Positions 17,181 to 26,135 of a DNA stretch of 64,000 bases are shown one piece after another. The position numbers were made by a program, and so were the translations under genes. The stretch comes from Candidatus Moranbacteria bacterium RIFCSPHIGHO2_01_FULL_55_24 (lineage in GTDB: Bacteria; Patescibacteria; Paceibacteria; Moranbacterales; UBA1568): the NCBI GenBank assembly GCA_001786575.1, contig MFRW01000001.1, positions 48,879 to 112,878 on the forward strand. The letters are read 5' to 3'. The stretch's first letter is position 1; each line of letters opens with the position of its first letter. Below the pieces are notes generated by a model. It did not search any database. It was not told where the DNA came from and saw only the letters and a program-made list of their open reading frames with translations.

Positions 17181-18086
17181 ATGCTCAATATCATCCAAAA
17201 AAGAATCTACGCCTACATTTTTTCCGGCATCCTGACGGCGGCAAGTATCGCCCTGCTTTTCTTCTGGGGATTGAACCTCGGTATCGACTTCAAGGGCGGA
17301 ACGCTCATGGAGGTGCGCTTTGCGCTTTCCGAAACCCCGAGTGTTCCGATGATCCAGGAGAAGATCGGCGGTCTGGGGCTCCAGAGCCTCACTATCCAGC
17401 CGACCGGGGACCAGAGCGTCCTTTTGCGCTATCTGGCTTCTGATGACAATGCCAACCAGGCCGTGCTCGGCGCGCTCCACTCGCTCGATCCGGGCATCAC
17501 CCAGCTCCGCACGGATTTCATCGGCGGATCGGTCTCGAACCAGATCACCCGGAACGCGATTACCGGGACGCTTCTTTCCATCCTCGGCATCGCACTCTAT
17601 ATCGCCTGGGCCTTCCGCGGCGTTTCCGGAGCGGTGACTTCCTGGGAATACGGCATCGGCGCGGTCATCGCGCTGGCCCATGACATCATCATTACCCTGG
17701 GCGTCTTCTCGATCCTCGGACACTTCTACGGAGTGGAAGTAGGCGTGCCGTTCATCGCTGCTATTCTCACCATTCTCGGCTATTCGGTGAATGACTCTAT
17801 CGTGGTATACGACCGGGTGCGCGAGAACCTCCAGCGTCGCTCGAGCAAAGAGCCATTCGAGCTATTGGTCAACCGCTCGCTCAACGAGACGCTGGGGCGC
17901 TCCATCAACACGTCGCTCACGGTCATCATCACGCTCATCGCTATCGTCCTTTTCGGCGGCGAGAGCATCCGCTGGTTCGGGGTCGCGCTCCTCGTAGGTG
18001 TCGGCTTCGGAACATACTCTTCCATCTATATCGCATCGGCCCTGCTCGTGACGCGCTATAATATAAAGAAGGGGATCGGAAGATAA
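17181..18086 (+). CDS. secF: Protein translocase subunit SecF
   Basis: A 301-residue SecF starting MLNIIQKRIYAYIFSG. It has an N-terminal membrane span, the D1-type motif GIDFKGGTLMEV, a short periplasmic domain and five C-terminal spans with the SecF signature GYSVNDSIVVYDRVREN. It begins four bases after the secD stop, and the two act as one complex with SecYEG in the inner membrane. Longer in-frame starts within secD are rejected because they add residues not seen in SecF. Confidence 0.95.
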   Translation: MLNIIQKRIYAYIFSGILTAASIALLFFWGLNLGIDFKGGTLMEVRFALSETPSVPMIQEKIGGLGLQSLTIQPTGDQSVLLRYLASDDNANQAVLGALHSLDPGITQLRTDFIGGSVSNQITRNAITGTLLSILGIALYIAWAFRGVSGAVTSWEYGIGAVIALAHDIIITLGVFSILGHFYGVEVGVPFIAAILTILGYSVNDSIVVYDRVRENLQRRSSKEPFELLVNRSLNETLGRSINTSLTVIITLIAIVLFGGESIRWFGVALLVGVGFGTYSSIYIASALLVTRYNIKKGIGR

Positions 18087-18130
18087 CGGAACCTCTCGCA
18101 GCATTTATTTCTTTTCCAAAGCATTTCTCT

Positions 18131-18430
18131 ATGTGGAATCCATTTTCCAAAAACCAAGACGACAAGGATAAGCAAGATGAACTCGAAGAGCTCGCCGGCA
18201 TGCCCGGGATGCCGGAGACCAAGGACATGAGCATGATGCAGCGCTTCGCGATGAAGCGTCTGGCCAAGATGAGTCCGGCCGAGCGCGAGAAGGTCATGAA
18301 GAAGGCGATGACACCGAAGAATATCGAGAAGCACAAAGGCGAGATTATCGCGTCTCTCGAAGCCATGCGTAAGGCAGGCCAGATCTCGGACGACCAGTAC
18401 CGCCTTGCGAAGAAGCGTTTCGGCCTCTAA
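18131..18430 (+). CDS. Small charged hypothetical protein
   Basis: A 99-residue soluble protein starting MWNPFSKNQDDKDKQDELEE. It contains a Met-rich stretch (AGMPGMPETKDMSMMQRFAM) and a helical C-terminal half ending in KAGQISDDQYRLAKKRF, a pattern like the short SHOCT-type C-terminal motif (G.Is..ey...K..l). The function is unknown. It lies between secF and tyrS with gaps of 44 and 20 bases and is probably co-transcribed with them. Confidence 0.7.
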   Translation: MWNPFSKNQDDKDKQDELEELAGMPGMPETKDMSMMQRFAMKRLAKMSPAEREKVMKKAMTPKNIEKHKGEIIASLEAMRKAGQISDDQYRLAKKRFGL

Positions 18431-18450
18431 TACACAGCAAAGTCCTCTCT

Positions 18451-19647
18451 ATGAATACAAACAGCCAGGAGCAGAAAATCGAGGAGCTCTTGTCCCGCGG
18501 CGTCGCGGAGGCGATCGACCGGGAGCATCTCAAAGAGCGTCTTCTTTCGGGTGAGAAGCTCCGCGTGAAGCTCGGGATCGATCCGACCAGTCCGAACATC
18601 CACATCGGCCGCGCCGTACTCCTCCTGAAGCTTCGGGATTTCCAGGAACTCGGCCATCAGATCGTTTTCATCGTCGGGGATTTTACGGGCGTGATCGGCG
18701 ATACTTCTGACAAAGAGAGCGAGCGTCCCATGCTTTCGGAAGAGACGATTAAAGAGAACCTCAAAAGCTACACCGAACAAGCGGGGAAGATCCTCGACAT
18801 CTCCAAGACCGAGGTCCGCTACAATTCCGAATGGCTTGCCAAGCAGAGCTTCAGCGAGATCGGGAAGATGGCAGACGCTTTTTCGCTTGCCGAATTCAAC
18901 GCCCGCGAGAATATCAAGAAGCGCCTGGATGCCGGGAAGCGCGTTTCGCTTCGCGAGCTCCTCTACCCGCTCATGCAGGGCTATGACAGCGTTGCCGTAG
19001 AGGCGGACGTCGAGCTCGGCGGGACCGACCAGCGCTTCAACCTGCTCGCCGGCCGGCACCTCCAGCCGCTCTATGGACAGAAGCCGCAGGATATCCTCAT
19101 GACGGACCTCATCCTCGGGACCGATGGCCGCAAGATGAGCTCGAGCTGGGGCAACACCATCAACCTGACCGATACCCCGAACGACATGTTCGGAAAAGTG
19201 ATGAGCATCCCGGACGAACTCATCGTAAGCTACCTTGTTCATTGCACTCGGGCACCGATGGAAGAAATATCGCGGATTGAAAAAGAACTTTCTGGCGGTG
19301 CGAACCCGCGTGACGCCAAGGTCTTTCTCGCTAAAGCGCTTGTCGAACTCTATTACGGACCGGAAGCAGCTCTGGCTGCTGAAAAATATTTTATTGATAC
19401 CTTTTCCAAAGGTGTCGTACCGGAAGAGGTGCGTCCTTCCCAGGCTCCGGCCGGAAAGAGCTTGGTCGAGTTTCTGGTGGCTGAAGGGCTTGCCGAAAGC
19501 AAGTCGGATGCCCGGCGGAAAATAGAGCAGGGAGGCGTCAGTGTCGATGGAGAGAAACTTACCGATCCGGAAGTGGAAATCGGTGACGATTTCTCCGGCA
19601 AAGTCATGAAAGTCGGCAAGAAGGATTTCGTGAAGATAGTGTTGTAA
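18451..19647 (+). CDS. tyrS: Tyrosyl-tRNA synthetase
   Basis: A 398-residue class I synthetase that charges tRNA-Tyr. The HIGH-type motif appears as HIGR in PTSPNIHIGRAVLLL, and the KMSKS motif is KMSSS in DGRKMSSSWGNTI. The tyrosine-binding region GYDSVAVEADVELGGTDQRFNLL is complete. The C-terminal 60 residues form an S4 RNA-binding domain (SLVEFLVAEGLAESKSDARR). Length and order fit the bacterial TyrRS branch found in many CPR genomes. It is followed by the PheRS genes after a 72-base gap that carries a TAGAAT -10-like box at 19708. Confidence 0.96.
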   Translation: MNTNSQEQKIEELLSRGVAEAIDREHLKERLLSGEKLRVKLGIDPTSPNIHIGRAVLLLKLRDFQELGHQIVFIVGDFTGVIGDTSDKESERPMLSEETIKENLKSYTEQAGKILDISKTEVRYNSEWLAKQSFSEIGKMADAFSLAEFNARENIKKRLDAGKRVSLRELLYPLMQGYDSVAVEADVELGGTDQRFNLLAGRHLQPLYGQKPQDILMTDLILGTDGRKMSSSWGNTINLTDTPNDMFGKVMSIPDELIVSYLVHCTRAPMEEISRIEKELSGGANPRDAKVFLAKALVELYYGPEAALAAEKYFIDTFSKGVVPEEVRPSQAPAGKSLVEFLVAEGLAESKSDARRKIEQGGVSVDGEKLTDPEVEIGDDFSGKVMKVGKKDFVKIVL

Positions 19648-19719
19648 ATTTTGCAGCAGGATTGTTTCGTTAGCTGAAAAATCTTCGCCAAACGGAGAGA
19701 AATTAGATAGAATAGCAGT

Positions 19720-20754
19720 ATGCAAGAACGAATTCTCGAGATTGGACAGGCGGCGAAAAGCGCTCTCCTCGCTCTTCAGAGCACGGAGGCGCTTCTTGAT
19801 TGGGAAGTAGAATACCTGGGCCGCAAGAGCGAGCTCAATGCCATCCTGAAGGGTCTCAAGGACCTCTCTGCGGAAGAACGGCGCGTCGTGGGTCCGGCTG
19901 CCAATGCGCTGAAAACCGAACTCACCCTTCTTCATAAGGAAAAAGAGACAGCGCTTCGTGAATCCGCGCGCGACTGGGAGAGCGAAGGCATCGACGTGAC
20001 CGCTCCGGGTGCCAAGAAGCCGCTGGGTCATTTGCATCCTGTCACCACCCTCGAGCATGCTGTCGAGGACATTTTCACCGAACTCGGATTCGCCATTGCG
20101 GACGGTCCGGAGCTCGAGAAGGAATGGTACAACTTCGATGCGCTCAACTTCCCCAAGGATCACCCGGCGCGCGATATGCAGGATACGTTCTGGGTCTCGA
20201 CCAAGAAGGGAAAGGATCGGTTCGTCATGCGCACCCACACTTCTCCGGGCCAGGTGCGCTATATGGAGACTCACAAGCCGCCCTTCCGCGTAGTGGTACC
20301 GGGGCGCGTCTTCCGTAACGAAGCCACCGACGCATCGCATGAGCATACTTTCAATCAGTTCGAATGTCTTATGGTAGGGGAGGCCGGCGAAGTCAGCGTC
20401 GCCACATTCAAATACTTAGCAACCACTTTCTTCGAACGTTTCTTCGGAAAGAGGGTCGAGGTGCGTCTACGCCCGAGCTTCTTCCCGTTCACCGAGCCTT
20501 CGTTCGAATTCGATATCACCTGCGTGCTCTGCAATGGCAAAGGCTGCTCGACCTGCAAGCAGACAGGGTGGCTCGAGATCGGCGGCGCCGGCATGGTGAA
20601 CCAACGCGTCTTCGAGGCGGCCGGCTACCCGCGCGGCAAGTATCAGGGATTCGCGTGGGGGTTCGGTCTGACCCGGCTCGCCATGATGAAGTACAAGATT
20701 TCCGATATCCGCCTCCTCATGAGCGGCGATCTTCGTTTTATCCGGCAGTTTTAG
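19720..20754 (+). CDS. pheS: Phenylalanyl-tRNA synthetase alpha subunit
   Basis: A 344-residue class II synthetase subunit. The N-terminal coiled coil is followed by the catalytic core, with HPVTTLEHAVEDIF, motif 2 FRVVVPGRVFRNEATDASHEHTF (two short overlapping segments of it are read here) and motif 3 GFAWGFGLTRLAMMKYKI. A small Cys cluster, CVLCNGKGCSTCKQTGW, between motifs 2 and 3 could bind zinc, as seen in several bacterial PheS proteins. With PheT it makes the alpha2-beta2 enzyme. pheT begins nine bases after its stop. Confidence 0.96.
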   Translation: MQERILEIGQAAKSALLALQSTEALLDWEVEYLGRKSELNAILKGLKDLSAEERRVVGPAANALKTELTLLHKEKETALRESARDWESEGIDVTAPGAKKPLGHLHPVTTLEHAVEDIFTELGFAIADGPELEKEWYNFDALNFPKDHPARDMQDTFWVSTKKGKDRFVMRTHTSPGQVRYMETHKPPFRVVVPGRVFRNEATDASHEHTFNQFECLMVGEAGEVSVATFKYLATTFFERFFGKRVEVRLRPSFFPFTEPSFEFDITCVLCNGKGCSTCKQTGWLEIGGAGMVNQRVFEAAGYPRGKYQGFAWGFGLTRLAMMKYKISDIRLLMSGDLRFIRQF

Positions 20755-20762
20755 TTTTCCCT

Positions 20763-23153
20763 ATGAAATACAGCTACCATTGGCTCAAAGAGCTTTCCGG
20801 AACCAAGAAGTCGCCTGACCAGCTGGCGAAGCTCCTTATGATGCACGCGTTCGAAGTGGAAAGCGTGGAGAAATTCCCTCACGGGCTTTCCGATATCGTC
20901 ATCGGCGAAGTCGCAGCTCTGGCACCGCACCCGAATGCCGACCGCCTACGCGTGGCGACGGTATGTACCGGCAAGGACGCCGAGCACACCATCGTCTGCG
21001 GCGCTCCGAACATCGAGGCAGGCCAGAAGGTGGCAGTGGCGCTTCCTGGAACAGTACTTCCTGGCGGCATGGAGATCGGCGAGGCGAAGCTTCGCGGAGT
21101 TCTCTCCCAGGGAATGATCTGCTCCGAGCGCGAGCTCGGGCTGGGCGAGAATCATGAGGGCATCCTGGTCCTGCCCGAAGACGCGCCGACCGGAGCGCTT
21201 TTTGCCAAGCATTACAAACTCGATGACAGCATCCTGGATATCAAGATCCTGCCGGATCGCGGTTCGGATGCGCTTTCATACGAAGGCATGGCGCGGGAGA
21301 TAGCGGCGCTCGACGGTCACGCTCCGCGTTTCGACGAAAAGCCGCGGAAAATCGTCAAGATTCCGGCCTACAATCGCGCACCGAAAGTGCTGCTTGCCGA
21401 CAAGAAGGCCTGCTCGCGCTACGTCGGACTGTCTTTCCAGGGCGTGAAGATCAACGAGTCCCCGCTCTGGCTCAAGCTGAAACTGTTTCTCTCCGGTCTC
21501 CGGCCGATTAACAACGTCGTAGACGCGACCAACTATCTCATGCTCCTTACCGGCCAGCCGATGCACGCCTTCGATGCCGATAAGATTTCCGGCCCGGTAT
21601 CGGTCCGCTTCGCCAAGAAGAACGAGAAGCTGACGCTTCTTTCGGGCGCGACGATCAAGCTCCACCCGGAAGACCTGGTCATCGCGGATGCCAAGAAAGC
21701 GCTCGCGCTTGCCGGCGTCATGGGCGGCAATCTCTCTGCGGTCACTCCGGAAACCGAGAATATCTTCCTAGAAATCGCGGTGTTCGACCCGGCGACGGTG
21801 CGGCGCACGAAGATGCGCCACGGACTCCCGACGGACGCCAGCTATCGCTTCGAACGGGGCTTGGATCCGAATCTTCCGACTGATGCGCTCCGTGAAGCAG
21901 CGATGCTCCTCACGTCGCTCACCGGCGGCAAGCTCATGGGACTGCGCGATGTTTACCCGAAAGCCGTCAAGCCATGGAAGATCAGGCTTTCCCTGGAACG
22001 CGTCGAGGAAATGCTCGGAACCAAAGTGCCGCTCTTCGAAGCGGTGCAGTATCTGGCGCTCCTCGGACTCAAGGTCAAGAAGATGGCCGACCGGAATATC
22101 CTCGAGGTAACCGTGCCGACCCGCCGCCCGGATCTCCTGGACGAATGGGATCTCATCGAGGAGATCGGCCGCATGCGCGGCTACGAGAAAATCCCGGCGC
22201 TTGCCCCGATCCTGCCGCTCACGCCGAGAGAGCCGGCTCCCGGGAAAACTTTCGAACGCGCTTTGAAGACCTATCTGGCCGATAGCGGTTTCGATGAGAT
22301 CATGACTTACTCGTTCTATGCCGTGAAAGACGCGGAAGCGGCGCGCCTGCCTGCCGACAAGCATCTCGTCCTGGAGAATCCTTTGAGCCCGGAGCACTCC
22401 TGGCTCCGTCTGTCGCTTTCTCCGACGATGCTCCGCAAAGTGCGCGAGAACCTGCGCTATCAGGAAGCATTCTCCTGCTTCGAATACGGAAGCGTCTTCC
22501 GAGCAGCGGGGAAATCCGAGACGCCGAGCGAACGGAAAGAAGTCCTCCTCGCTTCCGTGATTGAGAAAAGCGAGGAAAAAGGCAGCGCCTTCTTCGCTCT
22601 CAAGGGGAGTGTCGCGGCGATGCTCGAAAAGCTCGGCTGCCAGGACGCTTCCTTCGAACGACTCACGCCGGAACATGTCTATCTGACAGCTGCCATGCTT
22701 CATCCGACGCGAAGCGCGGTCATAAAGAGCGGCGACAAAGTGATCGGGCTCATGGGCGAGCTTCACCCGAGCGTTGCCAAGAGCTTCGGTCTGCCGGAAG
22801 GCCGCGTAGCTCTTGCCGGGTTCCAGGTGGAGGCGCTCTCCGAGTTACAGAAAGAAACTCCACTCTTCACCCCGCTCCAGAAATTCCCGTCAGTGTTTCG
22901 CGATGTCTCTCTCACATTCCCCAAGACGGTCATCGTGGGTGCAGCGGAATCCGTGATCCGCAAGGCGGGCGAGCCGCTTCTCCGCTCCCTGGAACTTTTC
23001 GATATCTACGAGCAGGAGGGCGAGAAGAGTCTTGCTTTCCATCTGGCCTTCGGCGCCGAAGACCGGACCCTTACGGCCGAAGAGGCGGATCAAGCCATGC
23101 AGGCTATCGTTTCGCATATCCATACCGAGCTCCAGGGCTACCTCCGCGCATAA
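20763..23153 (+). CDS. pheT: Phenylalanyl-tRNA synthetase beta subunit
   Basis: A 796-residue subunit starting MKYSYHWLKELSGTKKSP. Domains in order: the tRNA-binding OB fold (IVIGEVAALAPHPNADRLRV, ICSERELGLGENHEGI), the B3/B4 editing module (ASYRFERGLDPNLPTDAL), the B5 domain, a catalytic-like core and the C-terminal ferredoxin-like anticodon-binding domain (LQKFPSVFRDVSLTFP). It removes mischarged Tyr-tRNA-Phe. The frame is open upstream into pheS, but the start at 20763 fits the family N-terminus and the nine-base gap. Confidence 0.96.
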   Translation: MKYSYHWLKELSGTKKSPDQLAKLLMMHAFEVESVEKFPHGLSDIVIGEVAALAPHPNADRLRVATVCTGKDAEHTIVCGAPNIEAGQKVAVALPGTVLPGGMEIGEAKLRGVLSQGMICSERELGLGENHEGILVLPEDAPTGALFAKHYKLDDSILDIKILPDRGSDALSYEGMAREIAALDGHAPRFDEKPRKIVKIPAYNRAPKVLLADKKACSRYVGLSFQGVKINESPLWLKLKLFLSGLRPINNVVDATNYLMLLTGQPMHAFDADKISGPVSVRFAKKNEKLTLLSGATIKLHPEDLVIADAKKALALAGVMGGNLSAVTPETENIFLEIAVFDPATVRRTKMRHGLPTDASYRFERGLDPNLPTDALREAAMLLTSLTGGKLMGLRDVYPKAVKPWKIRLSLERVEEMLGTKVPLFEAVQYLALLGLKVKKMADRNILEVTVPTRRPDLLDEWDLIEEIGRMRGYEKIPALAPILPLTPREPAPGKTFERALKTYLADSGFDEIMTYSFYAVKDAEAARLPADKHLVLENPLSPEHSWLRLSLSPTMLRKVRENLRYQEAFSCFEYGSVFRAAGKSETPSERKEVLLASVIEKSEEKGSAFFALKGSVAAMLEKLGCQDASFERLTPEHVYLTAAMLHPTRSAVIKSGDKVIGLMGELHPSVAKSFGLPEGRVALAGFQVEALSELQKETPLFTPLQKFPSVFRDVSLTFPKTVIVGAAESVIRKAGEPLLRSLELFDIYEQEGEKSLAFHLAFGAEDRTLTAEEADQAMQAIVSHIHTELQGYLRA

Positions 23154-23177
23154 TCCGGTTTCTCTCCGTTTCGGCCT

Positions 23178-24296
23178 ATGAAGATCGCTCTCGTGCACGA
23201 CTATCTGGTGCAGTACGGCGGCGCAGAGCGCGTCCTAGAAATCTTCCAGGAACTCTATCCGTACGCTCCTATCTATACGCTGGTCCATGATCCGAGCGCG
23301 ATGCATGGCAAGTTCGCCGCAAGCCGCATCTACACCTCGTTCCTCCAGAAGATGCCTTTCTCACGGAAGCATCATCGCCTGTTCCCGCCGCTCATGCCGC
23401 TCGCTATCGAGCAGTTCGATTTCAGCAAGTACGATGTCGTGCTCTCGGATTCGTCGAGTTTCGCCAAGGGTATCATCACGCGGCCCGAGACGCTCCATAT
23501 CTGCTATATGCACACTCCCATGCGCTATGCCTGGGACGACTGCCAGAAGTACACCGAGGACTTCGGCTTCCCCGGTCTCATCAAGAAATTGGTGCCGTTT
23601 TTCATGAGCCCCATCCGCCTGTGGGACCGGGCGAGCGCCGACCGGGTAGACCGGATCATCGCCAATTCGCAGTTCGTGGCGAAGCGCATCCAGAAGTACT
23701 ACCGCAAGGATTCTCTCGTCATCCATCCGCCGGTGAACGTGAGCCAGTTCTACCGAAGCGAGACCAGGGGCGACTATTTCCTCATGGTAGGGCGGCTCAT
23801 CGCCTACAAGCGCCACGACATCGCGATCGAGGCCTTCAATCGCCTGAAGCTGCCGCTCAAAATCATCGGGCGCGGGCCGGAGTATGACCGGCTGAAGAAA
23901 CTGGCCGGTCCGACCATCGAGTTCTTGGGCCGCGTACCGGAGGAGGAGTTGCCCAAGTACTATGCCGAGTGCCGCGGCTTCGTTTTCCCCCAGGAGGAGG
24001 ACTTCGGAATCGTGGCGATCGAGGCTATGGCTTCGGGCCGGCCGATTATCGCCTATCGGGGCGGGGATATCGTCGAGCACATGGAAGAAGGCGTCATGGG
24101 CGAATACTTCGACGAGCAGACCCCGGAAGCCCTCATGAAAGCGGTAGAGCGTTTCGACGAATCCAAGTACGATCCGGGGTATATCCGGAGCAAAGCCGGC
24201 ATCTTTGACAAGGAGCTATTTAAGGCTACAATAAAGGGCTATGTGGAGGAGGCCGTACGAGAGCATTTACAGAAAAGAACCCGCTTATGGAATTGA
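23178..24296 (+). CDS. GT4 glycosyltransferase, WbaZ-like mannosyltransferase family
   Basis: A 372-residue GT-B enzyme. The N-terminus MKIALVHDYLVQYGGAERV and the segment YMHTPMRYAWDD are typical of the WbaZ-like GT4 group. The donor-binding E(x7)E pattern is EDFGIVAIEAMASGRPI. These enzymes usually transfer mannose or a related sugar to a lipid-linked O-antigen-type intermediate. The end overlaps the start of the next gene by ten bases, so translation is coupled to a chain-length-type membrane protein, and a further GT4 gene follows. Confidence 0.87.
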   Translation: MKIALVHDYLVQYGGAERVLEIFQELYPYAPIYTLVHDPSAMHGKFAASRIYTSFLQKMPFSRKHHRLFPPLMPLAIEQFDFSKYDVVLSDSSSFAKGIITRPETLHICYMHTPMRYAWDDCQKYTEDFGFPGLIKKLVPFFMSPIRLWDRASADRVDRIIANSQFVAKRIQKYYRKDSLVIHPPVNVSQFYRSETRGDYFLMVGRLIAYKRHDIAIEAFNRLKLPLKIIGRGPEYDRLKKLAGPTIEFLGRVPEEELPKYYAECRGFVFPQEEDFGIVAIEAMASGRPIIAYRGGDIVEHMEEGVMGEYFDEQTPEALMKAVERFDESKYDPGYIRSKAGIFDKELFKATIKGYVEEAVREHLQKRTRLWN

Positions 24297-24889
24297 GAGA
24301 ATACATCCGCATTTTTTGGAAAGACCGGCTCCTCTTCGCGGTTTTGGTGATACTTTTCGTATTTTTCGGAGCTTTATGGCAAGGGCTCCAGCCCGTCCGC
24401 TATCAGGCAGCGCTCCTCTTGAATGTCGGCCGCCAAAGCGTCCAAGAAACCCAAGACTACACCTTCGACAGCTTCTACCGCCTCCAGGCCGACGAGCGCT
24501 TCGGCGATACGGTGGTGCGCTGGCTCCAGTCGCCGCGGGTGGTGACGGATATCTTCCAGGACGCCGGAGAAAGCGCTCCTGGGAACTCTACTGATTTCTT
24601 CCAGGCCAGGAGGCTGTCGTCCCAAGTGATCGAAGTGACGTTCGTTTCCGGAGATGAGGAAACGCTCCGCTCGCTGTCGCACGCCGCCGTGAAGGTGCTT
24701 AACCGCTACGCCGCAGACCTGAACCGCGAGAACAGCGAAGCCAATTGGTTCGTCGTGATCGGGAGCGAGCCGATCCTCTCCGATGCGCGCGTCCCGTTCC
24801 TGCCCGTCCTTCTCATAAGTTTCTTCATCGGATTCTTCGTGGCTTTCTGGACCATTCTCCTCAAGCATTATCTGATAGCCAAAGAGTAA
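24287..24889 (+). CDS. Wzz/YveK-like polysaccharide chain-length or co-polymerase protein
   Basis: A 200-residue protein with a membrane span near residues 15-32 (LLFAVLVILFVFFGALW) and a second near 168-192 (FLPVLLISFFIGFFVAFWTILL), with an extracytoplasmic domain between. This is the layout of Wzz-domain proteins, including the Pro-containing lead into the second span. It lacks a kinase domain. It probably sets polysaccharide chain length or helps polymer export. A second protein of the same type lies at 53.9 kb. It is coupled to glycosyltransferases on both sides. Confidence 0.72.
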   Translation: MELREYIRIFWKDRLLFAVLVILFVFFGALWQGLQPVRYQAALLLNVGRQSVQETQDYTFDSFYRLQADERFGDTVVRWLQSPRVVTDIFQDAGESAPGNSTDFFQARRLSSQVIEVTFVSGDEETLRSLSHAAVKVLNRYAADLNRENSEANWFVVIGSEPILSDARVPFLPVLLISFFIGFFVAFWTILLKHYLIAKE

Positions 24890-24890
24890 G

Positions 24891-26051
24891 ATGCGGATCG
24901 GCATAGACGTACGGTGCCTTACGGAGGGGAGGCGGACCGGAGTAGAAGAATACACCGAAAAGCTTCTGCGGGAGCTCTTTTCGCTTGACCAGGAGAACGA
25001 GTACGTTCTTTTCCTGAATTCCTGGCACGAGACCGCCGGGGACTTCGCCTGGCTGGAAGCCTTCCCTCGCGTCACGCTCTGCCGCTTCCGCTACCCGAAC
25101 AAGCTCCTCAATCTCTGTCTCTGGTACCTGGGCCGGCCATATCTCGACCGTCTCCTCGGCGGGGTAGATGTCTTCTTTGTCCCCAATCAGAACTTCGTCC
25201 GGGTCAGTCCCGGGGTGCCGCTCGTAGTGACGGCGCACGACCTCTCTTTCGAGCTTTTCCCGGAGACCTTCTCGTGGAAGCAGCGGCTCTGGCATTTCTT
25301 GGTCAATTTCCGCGGGCTGGCCCGGCGGGCTGCCCGGATCATCGCCGTTTCGCAGTCGACGGCCGGGGATCTCCAGGAATACTACGGCGTTCCGGAGGAG
25401 AAGATCACGGTGGTATTAAGCGGGAAAGATGAGACGTGCCAGCCGATGGATCGGAACAGTCTCACGCTTCTCGACGTGCAGAAGCGCTATCGTCTCCCGT
25501 ATCGCTTCATCCTTTCTTTCGGAACCTTCGAGCCGCGCAAGAATACGCTCATGCTCGTAGAGGCCTTCGAGGAGCTCCGGCGTAGCGGCGGAGAAGCGGC
25601 GAAGTATGACCTCGTGCTCGCAGGGAGCCCTGGCTGGGGCAGCGAAGGGCTCTATGCGCGTATCGAAGCTTCGCCTTTCCGCGAGAATATCCGTGTCTTG
25701 GGCTTCGTTCCGGACGAAGACAAAGCCGCGCTCTACAACCTGGCGAGCCTCTTCGTCTACCCGTCGCTCTATGAAGGCTTCGGATTCCCGCCGCTCGAAG
25801 CCATGGCTTCCGGCGTGCCGGTCATCGCTTCGCATGCCTCCTCGATTCCGGAAATCGTTTCCGATGCCGCACTTCTCGTCGATCCCTACCAGCCGAACGA
25901 GCTCCTCTTGGCGCTTCAGGCGGTGCTTACGGATCGCGAGCTGTCAGAACGCCTCAAGGCGCGCGGGCTTGCGAGAGCGGCGCGATTTTCCTGGAAGCGC
26001 TCCGCGGAGGAGACGCTCCGAGTACTCACAGAAGCAGGAAAAGGCTCTTGA
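24891..26051 (+). CDS. GT4 glycosyltransferase
   Basis: A 386-residue GT-B glycosyltransferase beginning MRIGIDVRCLTEGRRTGVEE. The donor domain has FILSFGTFEPRKNT and the E(x7)E pattern EGFGFPPLEAMASGVPV. The N-terminal GVEEYT motif is frequent in GT4 enzymes of the mannosyl- or rhamnosyltransferase type. It starts one base after the chain-length protein stops, as the last gene of a three-gene unit. Confidence 0.9.
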   Translation: MRIGIDVRCLTEGRRTGVEEYTEKLLRELFSLDQENEYVLFLNSWHETAGDFAWLEAFPRVTLCRFRYPNKLLNLCLWYLGRPYLDRLLGGVDVFFVPNQNFVRVSPGVPLVVTAHDLSFELFPETFSWKQRLWHFLVNFRGLARRAARIIAVSQSTAGDLQEYYGVPEEKITVVLSGKDETCQPMDRNSLTLLDVQKRYRLPYRFILSFGTFEPRKNTLMLVEAFEELRRSGGEAAKYDLVLAGSPGWGSEGLYARIEASPFRENIRVLGFVPDEDKAALYNLASLFVYPSLYEGFGFPPLEAMASGVPVIASHASSIPEIVSDAALLVDPYQPNELLLALQAVLTDRELSERLKARGLARAARFSWKRSAEETLRVLTEAGKGS

Positions 26052-26080
26052 CGAGTCCTTTTTTTCTTCCCCAAAAGGTA

Positions 26081-26086
26081 TATAAT
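26081..26086 (+). promoter_or_regulatory. Consensus -10 box upstream of the coiled-coil protein
   Basis: TATAAT lies 50 bases before the start codon at 26136. No good -35 is found at 17 bases; TTGACG at 26048 is too far (27-base spacer). Confidence 0.45.
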
Positions 26087-26135
26087 GAAAGAGGATGAAA
26101 AAATAAGCACTCTCATCCGCTAAAACAAAAAGGAT

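Noticed and set aside
18427..20346. A 639-codon minus-strand frame across tyrS and pheS
   Set aside because: Antisense shadow of two well-identified synthetase genes.
20364..20762. Upstream extension of the pheT frame
   Set aside because: It overlaps pheS in another frame; the family N-terminus begins at 20763.
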